Made by a program: the position numbers and the translations under genes. A stretch of DNA of 64,000 bases from the NCBI RefSeq assembly GCF_022870905.1, contig NZ_CP091510.1:434001-498000 (forward strand), given 5' to 3'. Shown here one piece after another: positions 1-9,133 of the stretch (positions within the stretch are counted from its first letter, which is position 1; each line of letters begins with the position of its first letter). This DNA is from Neisseria arctica (GTDB lineage Bacteria; Pseudomonadota; Gammaproteobacteria; Burkholderiales; Neisseriaceae). The notes under the pieces were generated by a model. That model had not been told where the DNA came from, searched no databases, and saw only the letters and a list, made by a program, of their open reading frames with translations.

Positions 1-1
1 G

Positions 2-622
2 ATTGTTGATTGTGATATCCGTTTCGAACGCTATGCCGAAGGTTTGAATAAGAAACGCTGGAAAGAAACGGGCGGTGCAGGTGTGGGGCTGGTGTATGAT
101 TTGGGCGTACATTTGGTGGATATGGCGGTAGATTTGTTCGGTATGCCTGCTGAACTTTATGCTGATGTGCGCTACCAGCATGAGGGTGCGCTGAGCGACG
201 ATTATTTTCAAATACAGCTTTATTATCAAAACGGTAAGAAGGTATGCCTCACGGCCGGAAAATATATGCGTGAGGCCGGGCCTTTTTTCAGCCTGCACGG
301 TAAGAGAGGCTCGTATGTGAAACATGAGGCCGACAACCAAGAGGCATTATTGGTATCGGGTGCGGCGGTAAAGCCCGGTTGGAATGTGGAGAGTGAAGCG
401 GAGCAGGGTATTTTGCACACGGTGGTAAACGGTGAGGTAGTTCGCTGCCTGATACCTAGTGTATCGGGAGATTACGGGGCTTTTTACCGCAATTTGTATC
501 AGGTGTTGCATGAAGGTGCGGGCTTGGCCGTTACCCCTATTCAGGTAGAAAAGGTATTGGGTTTGTTGGAAAAGGCGTACCAAAGTGCTAACAGTGGTAA
601 ACGGCTATCGGTATGCGGGTAA
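2..622 (+). CDS. Gfo/Idh/MocA-family oxidoreductase, C-terminal part (5' end outside window)
   Basis: The reading frame is already open at base 2, and no start codon with a ribosome site is visible, so the gene begins upstream of the window. The readable part carries the GGAGVGLVYDLGVHLVD segment typical of the C-terminal alpha/beta domain of Gfo/Idh/MocA NAD(P)-dependent sugar dehydrogenases. The nucleotide-binding N-terminus is missing. The substrate cannot be told. A hairpin at 680-712 closes the transcript and is shared with the convergent gene downstream. Confidence 0.75.
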   Translation: MVDCDIRFERYAEGLNKKRWKETGGAGVGLVYDLGVHLVDMAVDLFGMPAELYADVRYQHEGALSDDYFQIQLYYQNGKKVCLTAGKYMREAGPFFSLHGKRGSYVKHEADNQEALLVSGAAVKPGWNVESEAEQGILHTVVNGEVVRCLIPSVSGDYGAFYRNLYQVLHEGAGLAVTPIQVEKVLGLLEKAYQSANSGKRLSVCG

Positions 623-679
623 TTAAACTGTTTTGCTTGCCGCTCCGGTTTTACAGATTTATTTTGAGTATGTAAGTTT

Positions 680-712
680 CGGGGCTGTTCCGGATTAGTC
701 GGAGCAGCCCCG
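680..712. terminator. bidirectional hairpin terminator
   Basis: CGGGGCTGTTCC (680-691) pairs with GGAGCAGCCCCG (701-712) with one U-G pair. It lies between two convergent genes and probably serves both. Confidence 0.6.
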
Positions 713-719
713 AGGTACT

Positions 720-2117
720 TTATTTCAAGCGTTGTGTCAAAAACGGAATTTTAGATACCAGTAGTTTATCAAGCAGCCAGATAGCGGCAATGACTATAGC
801 GGCGGCCGGAAATATCAGCGCAATGGCCAGTAAGATAAATGTTGCGCTTTTCCATGAGGGCAGTGGTCTTCCTTGTGCGGGCGGTACTAACCCGACGGCA
901 TCTTGAGGGCGCCGTTTCCACCACATGATCATGCCGGTGATGCACATTAATACGACAGACAAGCAGAATACGACGTTCAACGCTATGCTCCACCAACCCA
1001 GTGTACCCATGTGCAGGGCAATACCGACTGCCATCAATTTGCCGATGAAGTTGTAGTCATCGTAAGAAATATCGGCCAAAATTTTGCCGCTGTAGCGGTC
1101 GATATGTACGGTGCGGTCGGCTGTCGGGTTGGGGCTGTCGTAGCTCATCGAATCTTGGTTGAGTGTCCATACGCCGGTTTCTCCCTTGGGCAGATATAGT
1201 TGGTAGCGGCCTTTGAAGCCGATTTCGCGGGCAAAGCGGTCAACGGTATCTAAAGTAAGCGGTGCTTTATCAATATCGATGCCGTCTGAACCTTTGGTGC
1301 TGCCCGAGGCGGGAAGGGGAGTCAAATCCAATACCCACGGAATTTCTTTGGTGGAGCCGCCGTTAAGATCGCCATGTGTTAAGGAGGAGAGCGGCACGGG
1401 TTCCACTCCCCATTTGCCAGCCGGAAATTGAGACCATGCTTGTATCATTTTGCCGCCCCAAATGCCTGCCCAAGCCAAACCGGAAAGGCAAAACAGCAAA
1501 AGCATAACCGATACCCAGCTACCCACTGCGGCATGAAGGCTGCGCCAAAAGACACGCTTACGCCCCATTTCGGGTAACAGCATGGCTTTAAGGCTGCGCT
1601 GTTTGTGCCACCAAAGATAGGCTCCGGTGAGAATCAGCAGAATGGTAAGAGAGGCGGCCGCTTCCATTATAAAGTCGCCGGCAGTGCCGATCAGCAGATC
1701 ACCATGGATATTGTCGAGCAGGTGGTAAATGCTTTGGTTACGCGGATAGGTGTCGACAACAGTGGCGGTATAGGGATTAACTGCCACCATCGTGGCATTG
1801 CCATCGCCGTCGTTTACTCTGAAAACCGCTACCATATTGTCGGCCCTCGGAGCGATGTATTGGGCGACCATACCTTGGGCCGGGTCTATTTTGTCTAATG
1901 CAGCCTGAGCTTGTTGGGACAGCGGCTTGACTGTTTGTTGTACGGTAACGGTTTGCCGTTCGCCGTCTTTGCCGCTGATATTGGCAAACAGCATCATCAG
2001 CATTCCGGTTACGGCCAAAATGATCAGAAACGGGGCAGCCAGCATGCCGGCATAAAAGTGCCAACGCCAAATCAGCAGATAGCGTTGCGGGTCGGGTTGT
2101 TTGGAAGTAGGAGACAT
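720..2117 (-). CDS. PepSY-associated TM (PiuB-like) membrane protein
   Basis: The 465-residue protein begins with a short cytoplasmic tail and a membrane helix (residues about 15-48, WRWHFYAGMLAAPFLI). It has a long periplasmic loop with PepSY-like repeats, further membrane helices near residues 150-230, and two more near 370-460. This is the architecture of PepSY_TM proteins, often encoded near siderophore or haem uptake systems and in some cases acting as periplasmic or inner-membrane reductases. I see no clear Fur box upstream, so a role in iron is an inference from the family only. Confidence 0.75.
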   Translation of the reverse strand: MSPTSKQPDPQRYLLIWRWHFYAGMLAAPFLIILAVTGMLMMLFANISGKDGERQTVTVQQTVKPLSQQAQAALDKIDPAQGMVAQYIAPRADNMVAVFRVNDGDGNATMVAVNPYTATVVDTYPRNQSIYHLLDNIHGDLLIGTAGDFIMEAAASLTILLILTGAYLWWHKQRSLKAMLLPEMGRKRVFWRSLHAAVGSWVSVMLLLFCLSGLAWAGIWGGKMIQAWSQFPAGKWGVEPVPLSSLTHGDLNGGSTKEIPWVLDLTPLPASGSTKGSDGIDIDKAPLTLDTVDRFAREIGFKGRYQLYLPKGETGVWTLNQDSMSYDSPNPTADRTVHIDRYSGKILADISYDDYNFIGKLMAVGIALHMGTLGWWSIALNVVFCLSVVLMCITGMIMWWKRRPQDAVGLVPPAQGRPLPSWKSATFILLAIALIFPAAAIVIAAIWLLDKLLVSKIPFLTQRLK

Positions 2118-2291
2118 ATTTTGGAAACGTAAAGTATATTTTAGTGTTAAGCCGCAGCATTATCTGCAACATCGGCAAAAAGCACAATGCGGCAAATTGT
2201 CACAGTTATATTTCAGACGGCCTGAGTATTTGCCGAATGGGCAACCGGTTTGGCGATATAATCTGCTTATAATTTTTTACTTTGCCTGATT

Positions 2292-5200
2292 ATGCTTTAT
2301 CTTTATCAATCAAACCGTCTTGAAACGCTGGCCGATATATTTTGTGTTTTGCATCAGCAACTGCCTTTGAGCCAAGCCCTAGTGCCCGAGGAAGTCGTGG
2401 TGCAAAGTCAGGGTATGCGCCGTTATCTAAACCAATATCTAGCAGGGAAAACCGGTATAGCGGCCAATTTACGATTCAGCCTTCCTGCCGGATTAAGTTG
2501 GCGGCTGATGCGCGAATTACTTCCCGGTATTCCCGAATTAAGTCCGTTTCATCCCGAAGTATTGCGTTGGCGGTTGTTTGATTTGTTTCAAAACAGCGCT
2601 TTTCACGAGCAATCGGTATGCCCCGCCGCTTATCGGGCATTGCACGGTTATTTAGGCAGCAGCGATACGGCGGCTTACCAATTGGCCGGGCAGTTGGCCG
2701 ATATTTTTGACCAATATCTGGTTTACCGTCCGCAATGGATAGAAAGTTGGCAGAGCGGCGGCTTGTATGGTTTGGGTGATGATGAAATCTGGCAGGCGGA
2801 ATTGTGGCGTTATCTGGATAATGGCGGCAACCACGCACCGCATCGGGTAGCATTGTGGCAGCAGCTGCTCGGTGCTTTGGATGCCGAACATTTGCCCGAG
2901 CGTTTTTTCGTATTCGGCATTGCTACCATGGCGCCGATGTATTTGCAGCTTTTACAAGCTTTGGCCGAACATTGCGACGTACACATTTTCGCTCTAAACC
3001 CCAGCAGCCATTATTGGGGTAATGTTATCGAGGCTGCCCAAATCCTGAAAAGTGAAGAGGATACCGATCTTTCCCAAAGCGGTCATCCGCTCTTGGCCTC
3101 ATTGGGTAAGCAAGGGCGTGATTTCTTCGATGCCCTTACCGAGGCGGGAGTCGCGCAGGAGCGCAGTTTTTATGTTGATAGTGAAAGTCAAGCCGGAATG
3201 CTGCAGCAATTGCAGCAGGATATCCAAAATCTGGTTTTACCCGGCAGCGAGAGGAGTTGTCTGCCCGACGGTACTATCCGTATCCGTTGCGCACACAGCC
3301 CTTTGCGGGAATTGCAGATTTTAAAGGAGGAGTTGCTGGAGGTGTTGGCGGCAAACCCTGACTGGCAGCCTCATGATATTGCCGTGCTGACTCCTAATAT
3401 CGAACCTTACAGCCCTTATATAGAAGCTGTATTCGGGCAAGCGCAGGGTAGTGCGCAGGCATTGCCGTATTCGGTTTCGGATGTGCGTCTGAGCCGCCGT
3501 CAGCCGCTTTTGTATGCGCTCGAACAGATTCTTGCCTTATTCGACAGCCGTTTTGAGGTTGATAAAATATTGCCTTTACTGGAAAGCAATCTGATATTGC
3601 GCCGCTTCAATCTTACCCACGAAGATTTACCGCTGCTTCACACAATTATTGCAGAACTGAATATCCGTTGGGGTTTAGATGGAAATATGCGGCGAAACCA
3701 CGGCGCAGACGATAATTTATTTACTTGGCAGCAAGGTTTGGACCGGCTGGTGTTGGGCTGGATGTTGCCCGAGGGAGACCTGTCTTTATGGGAGGGTGTC
3801 AGTGCCTGGCACAGTGAGCCGAACCAATTGGCCGTACTCAGCCAATTCAGTGCGTTTTTGAATACGCTTGCCAAGCATTACCGCCTATGGCAGCAGGCAG
3901 CAGATACGGCACAATGGTGCGTCCGCGTGCGCGGTTTGTTGGGCGAATTGTTTGCGCCCGAAGGAGACGATCAGGCCGCCGTACAACAAATCGAACAGTC
4001 GTTGGTACGCTGGCAGGAAGAGGCTTCATTGGCACAGTTTGAAGGGGCATTGCCGCTACACACCGTTATCCGCCATATCGGGCGCTTTCTCGACAGTGAA
4101 AGCGAAGCGGGATTTTTACGTGGCGGTATTACGTTTTGCAGCATGGTACCGATGCGCAGCCTGCCGTTTAAGATGATTTGTTTGCTAGGTTTGAACGACG
4201 GAGATTACCCGCGCAATACTAAAGCAGCCGGTTTCGATTTGATTTCGCGTTATCCGCAAAAAGGCGACCGCGCCCGCCGTGACGATGACCGCTACTTGTT
4301 TTTGGAGGCCATCTTAAGTGCGCGCGAAATCCTTTATTTGTCTTATATAGGGCGTGATATTCAAAATAATGAAATACTTGCTCCTTCATCTTTGTTGAGT
4401 GAATTAATCGATACGCTGGCGGCGATGGCAGGTATGCGCAGCAGCGAATACGGTAAAAAATATATTGTGCAGCACCCGTTGCAGGTATTTTCCCGTCGCT
4501 ATTTTAATGCGGAAAGCGGCTATAGAAGCAGTCGGTCGGATTATGCGGCTGCGTTGAATCAGCCCGTAATCAGTAGACGTTCGTTTTTTGACGGTGCTTT
4601 TACCAAGCAACAAGATACGGCAGAAACTTTGATTACCCAGTCGGATTTTCTCAGCTTTTGGCGTAATCCCGTCCGTGCTTGGCTGCAAGGGCAGTTGGGG
4701 TGGAGGGAGCCTTATCGTGATGAAGCATGGGAGGCAGCCGAACCGTTCGAACCGAACCGGTCTGATATCGTTTATGCCGAATATACAGAGGCGCGCCGTA
4801 CTCATGCGGATTTCGGCAGTGTCGGACACCGTTTGCGCGCACAAAGTTTGTTGCCGCCGGGAGAGTTGGGGAGGCTTTGGCAGCAGCGTTTTGAAATTGC
4901 GGCGAAATCGTTAGACGGAACGCTTTGTTTGAGCCGTAAGTTGCCGCCACAAGCTTATACTCTGATGCTTGCCAGATATACGCTTGAGGGTAGTTTGGGT
5001 CATTGTTACCAACACGGACAGATTTTCTTTCTTGATAGTCAGCCCTACGCACCGCAAAAAATCAGCCTGTATTTGCAACATTTGATTTTTTGTGCGGTCA
5101 GGCCGTCTGAAAGCCCTTGTTTCGAAAGTCATATTTTGTATCCCGATCATCATGCCAAGTTGTCGGCAATCACTCAAGAAAATGCTTGTAAGCAGCTTGA

Positions 5201-5513
5201 AAAGTGGTTGGATTATTTCAGAATCGGGCAGAGCAGGCCGCTTCCGTTTTTTGCGAAAACCAGTTTTGCCGTAGCGGAAAGGTTATTGGCTACCGATGAT
5301 AGGGAAGCTGCTGAAAATGAAGCGTTTTCACAGTATTTGGGCAGCAAAATGAGCAAGGGGCAATGCGACTATACCGAAGTACGGTTGGTATTCGGACACG
5401 ATGATGCATTACCTATTGAAACGCCGTTGTTCTGGAACTTGATTGAGGATTTGGTGGTTCCTTTGCTGGAAGTTTTGGCTACTGATAAAACAGAAGATAG
5501 TGGTACCGTATAA
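2292..5513 (+). CDS. recC: Exodeoxyribonuclease V subunit gamma (RecC)
   Basis: The 1073-residue protein opens with MLYLYQSNRLETLADIF and the VVVQSQGMRRYLNQYLA segment characteristic of RecC, followed by the inactivated helicase-like and C-terminal nuclease-like folds. RecC is the scaffold and Chi-recognition subunit of RecBCD, which resects double-strand breaks for RecA loading. The length is near the family norm (about 1,070-1,120). No recB or recD lies beside it, as the genes are often separated in Neisseria. A single DUS (about 5103-5114) lies inside the coding sequence, and a DUS-pair terminator follows. Confidence 0.93.
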   Translation: MLYLYQSNRLETLADIFCVLHQQLPLSQALVPEEVVVQSQGMRRYLNQYLAGKTGIAANLRFSLPAGLSWRLMRELLPGIPELSPFHPEVLRWRLFDLFQNSAFHEQSVCPAAYRALHGYLGSSDTAAYQLAGQLADIFDQYLVYRPQWIESWQSGGLYGLGDDEIWQAELWRYLDNGGNHAPHRVALWQQLLGALDAEHLPERFFVFGIATMAPMYLQLLQALAEHCDVHIFALNPSSHYWGNVIEAAQILKSEEDTDLSQSGHPLLASLGKQGRDFFDALTEAGVAQERSFYVDSESQAGMLQQLQQDIQNLVLPGSERSCLPDGTIRIRCAHSPLRELQILKEELLEVLAANPDWQPHDIAVLTPNIEPYSPYIEAVFGQAQGSAQALPYSVSDVRLSRRQPLLYALEQILALFDSRFEVDKILPLLESNLILRRFNLTHEDLPLLHTIIAELNIRWGLDGNMRRNHGADDNLFTWQQGLDRLVLGWMLPEGDLSLWEGVSAWHSEPNQLAVLSQFSAFLNTLAKHYRLWQQAADTAQWCVRVRGLLGELFAPEGDDQAAVQQIEQSLVRWQEEASLAQFEGALPLHTVIRHIGRFLDSESEAGFLRGGITFCSMVPMRSLPFKMICLLGLNDGDYPRNTKAAGFDLISRYPQKGDRARRDDDRYLFLEAILSAREILYLSYIGRDIQNNEILAPSSLLSELIDTLAAMAGMRSSEYGKKYIVQHPLQVFSRRYFNAESGYRSSRSDYAAALNQPVISRRSFFDGAFTKQQDTAETLITQSDFLSFWRNPVRAWLQGQLGWREPYRDEAWEAAEPFEPNRSDIVYAEYTEARRTHADFGSVGHRLRAQSLLPPGELGRLWQQRFEIAAKSLDGTLCLSRKLPPQAYTLMLARYTLEGSLGHCYQHGQIFFLDSQPYAPQKISLYLQHLIFCAVRPSESPCFESHILYPDHHAKLSAITQENACKQLEKWLDYFRIGQSRPLPFFAKTSFAVAERLLATDDREAAENEAFSQYLGSKMSKGQCDYTEVRLVFGHDDALPIETPLFWNLIEDLVVPLLEVLATDKTEDSGTV

Positions 5514-5549
5514 AAAATGCCGTCTGAAAAATTTCAGACGGCATTTTTT
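5512..5549. terminator. DUS inverted-pair terminator (recC/serC)
   Basis: Two ATGCCGTCTGAA copies in opposite orientation (stem 5512-5529 with 5532-5549) have a T-run at the end. It is placed between convergent recC and serC and is likely used from both sides. Confidence 0.85.
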
Positions 5550-5565
5550 ATCATCTACAACTTGC

Positions 5566-6672
5566 TTAACCGTAACGGCGTTGGAATTCCTGCATAAAGT
5601 CGATAAGTGCTTCTACACCTTGCAAAGTCATTGCATTGTAGATGCTGGCGCGCATGCCACCCATCGATTTATAGCCGCGCAATAGTTGCAAGCCGCGGGT
5701 AGTTGATTCTTGTGCAAATAATTCATCCAATTCCTTATTGCCGGTATGGAAGATTACATTCATTTTCGAACGGGCACCCGGATGAACTTTATTAATATAG
5801 AAGCCGCCGCTGTTATCAATTGCCTCATATAGCGTTTTGGCTTTTAATGTATTAATGGTTTCCATCTGCTCCACGCCGCCTTGGGATTGCAACCAGCGGA
5901 ATACCAAGCCGGAAATGTAAATCGGATAAGTGGCCGGCGTATTGTACATGCCTTGTTTTTCGATATGCGCTTTGTAGTTCCAAACGTCAGGGATATGGCT
6001 GGAGCAACGATCAAGCAAATCTTCGCGGATAATTACAATCGTTGCGCCCGAGGGGCCGATATTTTTTTGCGCACCTGCGTAAATCACACCGAAATCGCTG
6101 ACATTGATTTTACGCGACAAAATCTCACTCGACATATCGCATACCAAAGGAGGCATGCCGTCTTCCAATTTGGGAACTTCACGGTATTGCAGGCCGTGTA
6201 CCGTTTCGTTGATCACAAAATGCACAAAGGCGGATTTCGGATCAATATCCCAAGAGCTCACAGGGGGAAGGTTGGTGTAGTTGAATTGCTCGCCGCCGTG
6301 GGCCGCCAAATGTACGTCAACGTCGGAAAGTTTGCCCATCTGGCTGTGGGCGATACGGCTCCAGTTGCCTGTTACCACCGAATCCACACGTTTGAAGCCG
6401 TTGGCCAGGTTCATCACCACCATATTAAATTGCGCGCTGGCACCGCCCTGCAAAAACAATACTTTGTAATTGTCGGGGATGTCCATCAGCTGGCGCAGAT
6501 CTTGTTCGGCATGATAGAGAATACTCATAAATACATCCGAACGGTGGCTCATGGTCATCACAGAAAAGCCGGTGCCGTTGTAATCAAACATTTCGCTTTG
6601 AGCGGTGCGCAAAACCGACTCGGGTAAAATAGCGGGGCCGGCTGAAAAGTTATAAATCGGAGTAGGAAGCAT
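5566..6672 (-). CDS. serC: Phosphoserine aminotransferase (SerC)
   Basis: SerC is a PLP enzyme converting 3-phosphohydroxypyruvate to phosphoserine, and it also serves pyridoxine synthesis. The start at 6672 (MLPTPIYNFSAGPAILP) matches the conserved SerC N-terminus and gives 368 residues, the usual length; an open frame reaches upstream to 6759 but adds unrelated residues. The PLP-binding lysine lies in YAGAQKNIGPSG. Other family blocks visible are LFLQGGASAQFNMV and MGGMRASIYNAM near the C-terminus. The gene is convergent with recC and shares its terminator. Confidence 0.95.
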   Translation of the reverse strand: MLPTPIYNFSAGPAILPESVLRTAQSEMFDYNGTGFSVMTMSHRSDVFMSILYHAEQDLRQLMDIPDNYKVLFLQGGASAQFNMVVMNLANGFKRVDSVVTGNWSRIAHSQMGKLSDVDVHLAAHGGEQFNYTNLPPVSSWDIDPKSAFVHFVINETVHGLQYREVPKLEDGMPPLVCDMSSEILSRKINVSDFGVIYAGAQKNIGPSGATIVIIREDLLDRCSSHIPDVWNYKAHIEKQGMYNTPATYPIYISGLVFRWLQSQGGVEQMETINTLKAKTLYEAIDNSGGFYINKVHPGARSKMNVIFHTGNKELDELFAQESTTRGLQLLRGYKSMGGMRASIYNAMTLQGVEALIDFMQEFQRRYG

Positions 6673-6993
6673 AGTATCGAAAGCCTTTAAAGGAAGAGAA
6701 TCCAACCGCCGACAGCCCCGTTGCAGCTGCCTTTTACAGCGGTTGCGGTAAATATACATAACTTAACGTCCGATTCTAGACGCCGCAAAACCTTTACGCA
6801 AGCCGAAAAGTAATATTTTTCAACCTTTTTATGATATTGAGTGATAGTGAAAGCATAAAAATATAACAAAAATATTATTAAAAAATAGTGAAAATTACTA
6901 TTTAAAAAAATTAAAAAGGGAGTTTAACTGATTGAGGAGTAAAAACCGATAATAAAGTATAAATTTGTTTTCAGTTGTATTAGAAGGCTTGAA

Positions 6994-7038
6994 GCCGTCT
7001 GAAAACTGCTTTATGGTTTGTATGGGTTTTCAGGCGGC
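6994..7038. repeat. DUS inverted pair without T-run
   Basis: GCCGTCTGAAAAC (6994-7006) faces GTTTTCAGGCGGC (7026-7038). It lies in the serC-rimP intergenic region. It has no clear poly-T, so it may be an uptake-signal pair only. Confidence 0.6.
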
Positions 7039-7070
7039 CTGCTTGCTTCGAAGGCTTGTATGATAAAAGC

Positions 7071-7099
7071 TTTTCTTTTAAAGATAAGCAGGTTATAAT
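7071..7099 (+). promoter_or_regulatory. possible promoter of the rimP-nusA-infB operon
   Basis: A perfect TATAAT (7094-7099) lies 17 bases after a weak TTTTCT at 7071-7076. It would start transcription near 7106, about 60 bases before rimP and just ahead of the leader hairpin. Confidence 0.4.
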
Positions 7100-7123
7100 A
7101 AAGAAATTTTTCAATTTTCAAGA

Positions 7124-7148
7124 AAAATGGCCAGTCGGCCATTTTTTT
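7124..7148 (+). terminator. leader intrinsic terminator / attenuator before rimP
   Basis: AAAATGGCC (7124-7132) pairs with GGCCATTTT (7137-7145) around a 4-base loop, and the T-run continues to 7148. It sits between the probable promoter and the rimP start codon (7165), so it would stop transcription before the operon unless bypassed. NusA, encoded in this operon, modulates such terminators, so feedback control is plausible. Confidence 0.55.
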
Positions 7149-7164
7149 GTTTCCGTGGAGTAAA

Positions 7165-7596
7165 ATGGATATTCAAACCATTCTGGATAAAACCCTGCCC
7201 GGTTTGGGCTACGAACTGGTCGACTTCGAGCTTACCGCTCAGGGCGACCTGCGTGTTTTTATTGATAAAGAAGGCGGTATTACCGTTGAAGATTGTGCGA
7301 CGGCCAGTAACCACCTCAGCCGCCTTTTTATGGTGGAAGATATAGATTACAAGCGTTTGGAAGTATCTAGTCCGGGGCTGGACCGCCCGTTGAAAAAGGC
7401 TGCTGATTTCGTGCGTTTTGCAGGTCAGCAGGCAAAAATCAAAACGCGTCTGCCGATAGAAGGGCAAAAAAACTTCATCGGCCGCATCGAAGGTTGTGAA
7501 AACGATACCGTACGTATTACATTCGACGGAAAGACCGCCGATATTGAAATCAGCAATATCGACAAAGCCCGTCTGCGTCCCGAATTCAAATTTTAA
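7165..7596 (+). CDS. rimP: Ribosome maturation factor RimP
   Basis: The 143-residue protein starts at [18 protein letters not shown] with GTGGAG at 7155-7160 as ribosome site. An upstream in-frame ATG (7147) lacks a site and overlaps the leader hairpin. The family motif [12 protein letters not shown] is present in the middle, followed by the SH3-like C-terminal domain ending in KARLRPEF. RimP binds the 30S subunit and assists its maturation. It is the first gene of the conserved rimP-nusA-infB operon. Confidence 0.95.
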   Translation: MDIQTILDKTLPGLGYELVDFELTAQGDLRVFIDKEGGITVEDCATASNHLSRLFMVEDIDYKRLEVSSPGLDRPLKKAADFVRFAGQQAKIKTRLPIEGQKNFIGRIEGCENDTVRITFDGKTADIEISNIDKARLRPEFKF

Positions 7597-7625
7597 AAAT
7601 AGCAGATTGAGATTGGAGAACCATT

Positions 7626-9122
7626 ATGAGTCGTGAAATGCTGCAGCTGGCCGAGGCATTGGCCAGCGAAAAAAACGTGGATACCGAAGTTGTTTTTAAG
7701 GCGCTTGAGTTCGCCCTTAGTACCGCCGCCAAGAAAAAGGCGGATAGAGAGCACATGGATGTGCGCGTGGAAATCAACCGTGATAACGGCGAATACCGTA
7801 CTTTCCGCCGTTGGCTGATTGTTGCCGATGAAGATTATACTTATCCGGATGTTGAAAAAACCATTGAAGAAATTCAAGAGGAAATCCCGGGAACTACTAT
7901 CCAAATCGGCGAGTATTACGAAGAACAGTTAGAAAACGAAGGTTTTGGCCGACAAGCCGCCCAAACCGCCAAGCAAATTATTTTGCAACGTATCCGTGAT
8001 GCGGAGCGCGAGCAGATTTTGGAAGACTTCTTGGCCCGTAAAGAAGATATCGTTATGGGTGTGGTAAAGCGTGTGGAGCGTCATGGCACTATTGTGGAAA
8101 TCGGCAAACTTGATGCTTTGCTGCCGCGTGACCAAATGATCCCGCGCGAAAATTTCCGCAACGGCGACCGTGTCCGCGCATTATTCTTGCGGGTAGATGA
8201 AATCGGTAATACAGGCCGTAAGCAGGTTGTCCTCAGCCGTACTTCACGCGAATTTCTTGTTAAGCTTTTTGAAATGGAAGTTCCTGAGATCGAAGACGGT
8301 TTGTTGGAAATCAAAGAAGCGGCACGTGATCCCGGTCAGCGCGCTAAAATCGCCGTGAAGGCCAATGATGCGCGTATCGATCCTCAGGGTACTTGTATCG
8401 GTGTGCGCGGTTCTCGTGTGAATGCCGTGACCAACGAGTTGGCCGGCGAGCGAATCGATGTGGTGTTGTGGTCTCCTGAAACCGCTCAATTTGTGATCAA
8501 TGCGCTTTCGCCGGCGGAAGTAAGCCGAATCGTGATTGATGAAGACAAACATGCGGTAGATGTGATTGTTGCCGAAGACCAATTGGCGTTGGCCATCGGT
8601 CGTGGCGGCCAAAACGTACGCCTTGCTGCGGATTTGACCGGCTGGCAGCTGAATATTATGACTGTAGCTGAAGCCGAAGAACGGAACGAGGCTGAAAATA
8701 CGGCTATCCGCAACCTCTTTATCCAACATTTGAATGTAGATGAAGAGACTGCCGATGTTTTGGTGGAAGAGGGTTTTGCTACTTTGGAAGAAGTTGCATA
8801 CGTACCGGTCAGCGAAATGCTGGAAATCGAAGGTTTTGACGAAGCTATCGTGGAAACGCTGCGTAACCGCGCCCGTGATGCCATTCTTACTTTGGCGATC
8901 GCATCAGAAGAAAAATTGGAAGATGTGGCGGAGGACATGAAAACTCTAGACGGTATCGACCAAGAGATGTTGCGTGATCTGGCACAGGCCGGCATTACTA
9001 ATCGTGATGATTTGGCCGAGTTGTCGGTAGATGAGCTGATTGAGATTACCGGCGTTAGCGAAGAGGAAGCCAAAAAAGTAATTTTGGCAGCCCGCGCTCA
9101 CTGGTTTAATGAAGAAAACTAA
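7626..9122 (+). CDS. nusA: Transcription termination/antitermination protein NusA
   Basis: The 498-residue protein has the NusA N-terminal RNA-polymerase-binding domain, an S1 domain (about residues 135-200), two KH domains (including [15 protein letters not shown] and [12 protein letters not shown]), and two acidic C-terminal helix-hairpin repeats (about 360-495). NusA binds RNA polymerase and modulates pausing, intrinsic termination and antitermination. A GGAG ribosome site precedes the ATG. It lies 29 bases after rimP. Confidence 0.96.
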   Translation: MSREMLQLAEALASEKNVDTEVVFKALEFALSTAAKKKADREHMDVRVEINRDNGEYRTFRRWLIVADEDYTYPDVEKTIEEIQEEIPGTTIQIGEYYEEQLENEGFGRQAAQTAKQIILQRIRDAEREQILEDFLARKEDIVMGVVKRVERHGTIVEIGKLDALLPRDQMIPRENFRNGDRVRALFLRVDEIGNTGRKQVVLSRTSREFLVKLFEMEVPEIEDGLLEIKEAARDPGQRAKIAVKANDARIDPQGTCIGVRGSRVNAVTNELAGERIDVVLWSPETAQFVINALSPAEVSRIVIDEDKHAVDVIVAEDQLALAIGRGGQNVRLAADLTGWQLNIMTVAEAEERNEAENTAIRNLFIQHLNVDEETADVLVEEGFATLEEVAYVPVSEMLEIEGFDEAIVETLRNRARDAILTLAIASEEKLEDVAEDMKTLDGIDQEMLRDLAQAGITNRDDLAELSVDELIEITGVSEEEAKKVILAARAHWFNEEN

Positions 9123-9133
9123 GGGGGTAAAGT

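Noticed and set aside
5881..6627. Long open frame on the plus strand
   Set aside because: It is fully antisense to serC, shows no family motif and reflects codon use of the real gene.
8244..9073. Two overlapping minus-strand frames of 161 and 195 codons
   Set aside because: Both are antisense to nusA and lack ribosome sites and motifs.
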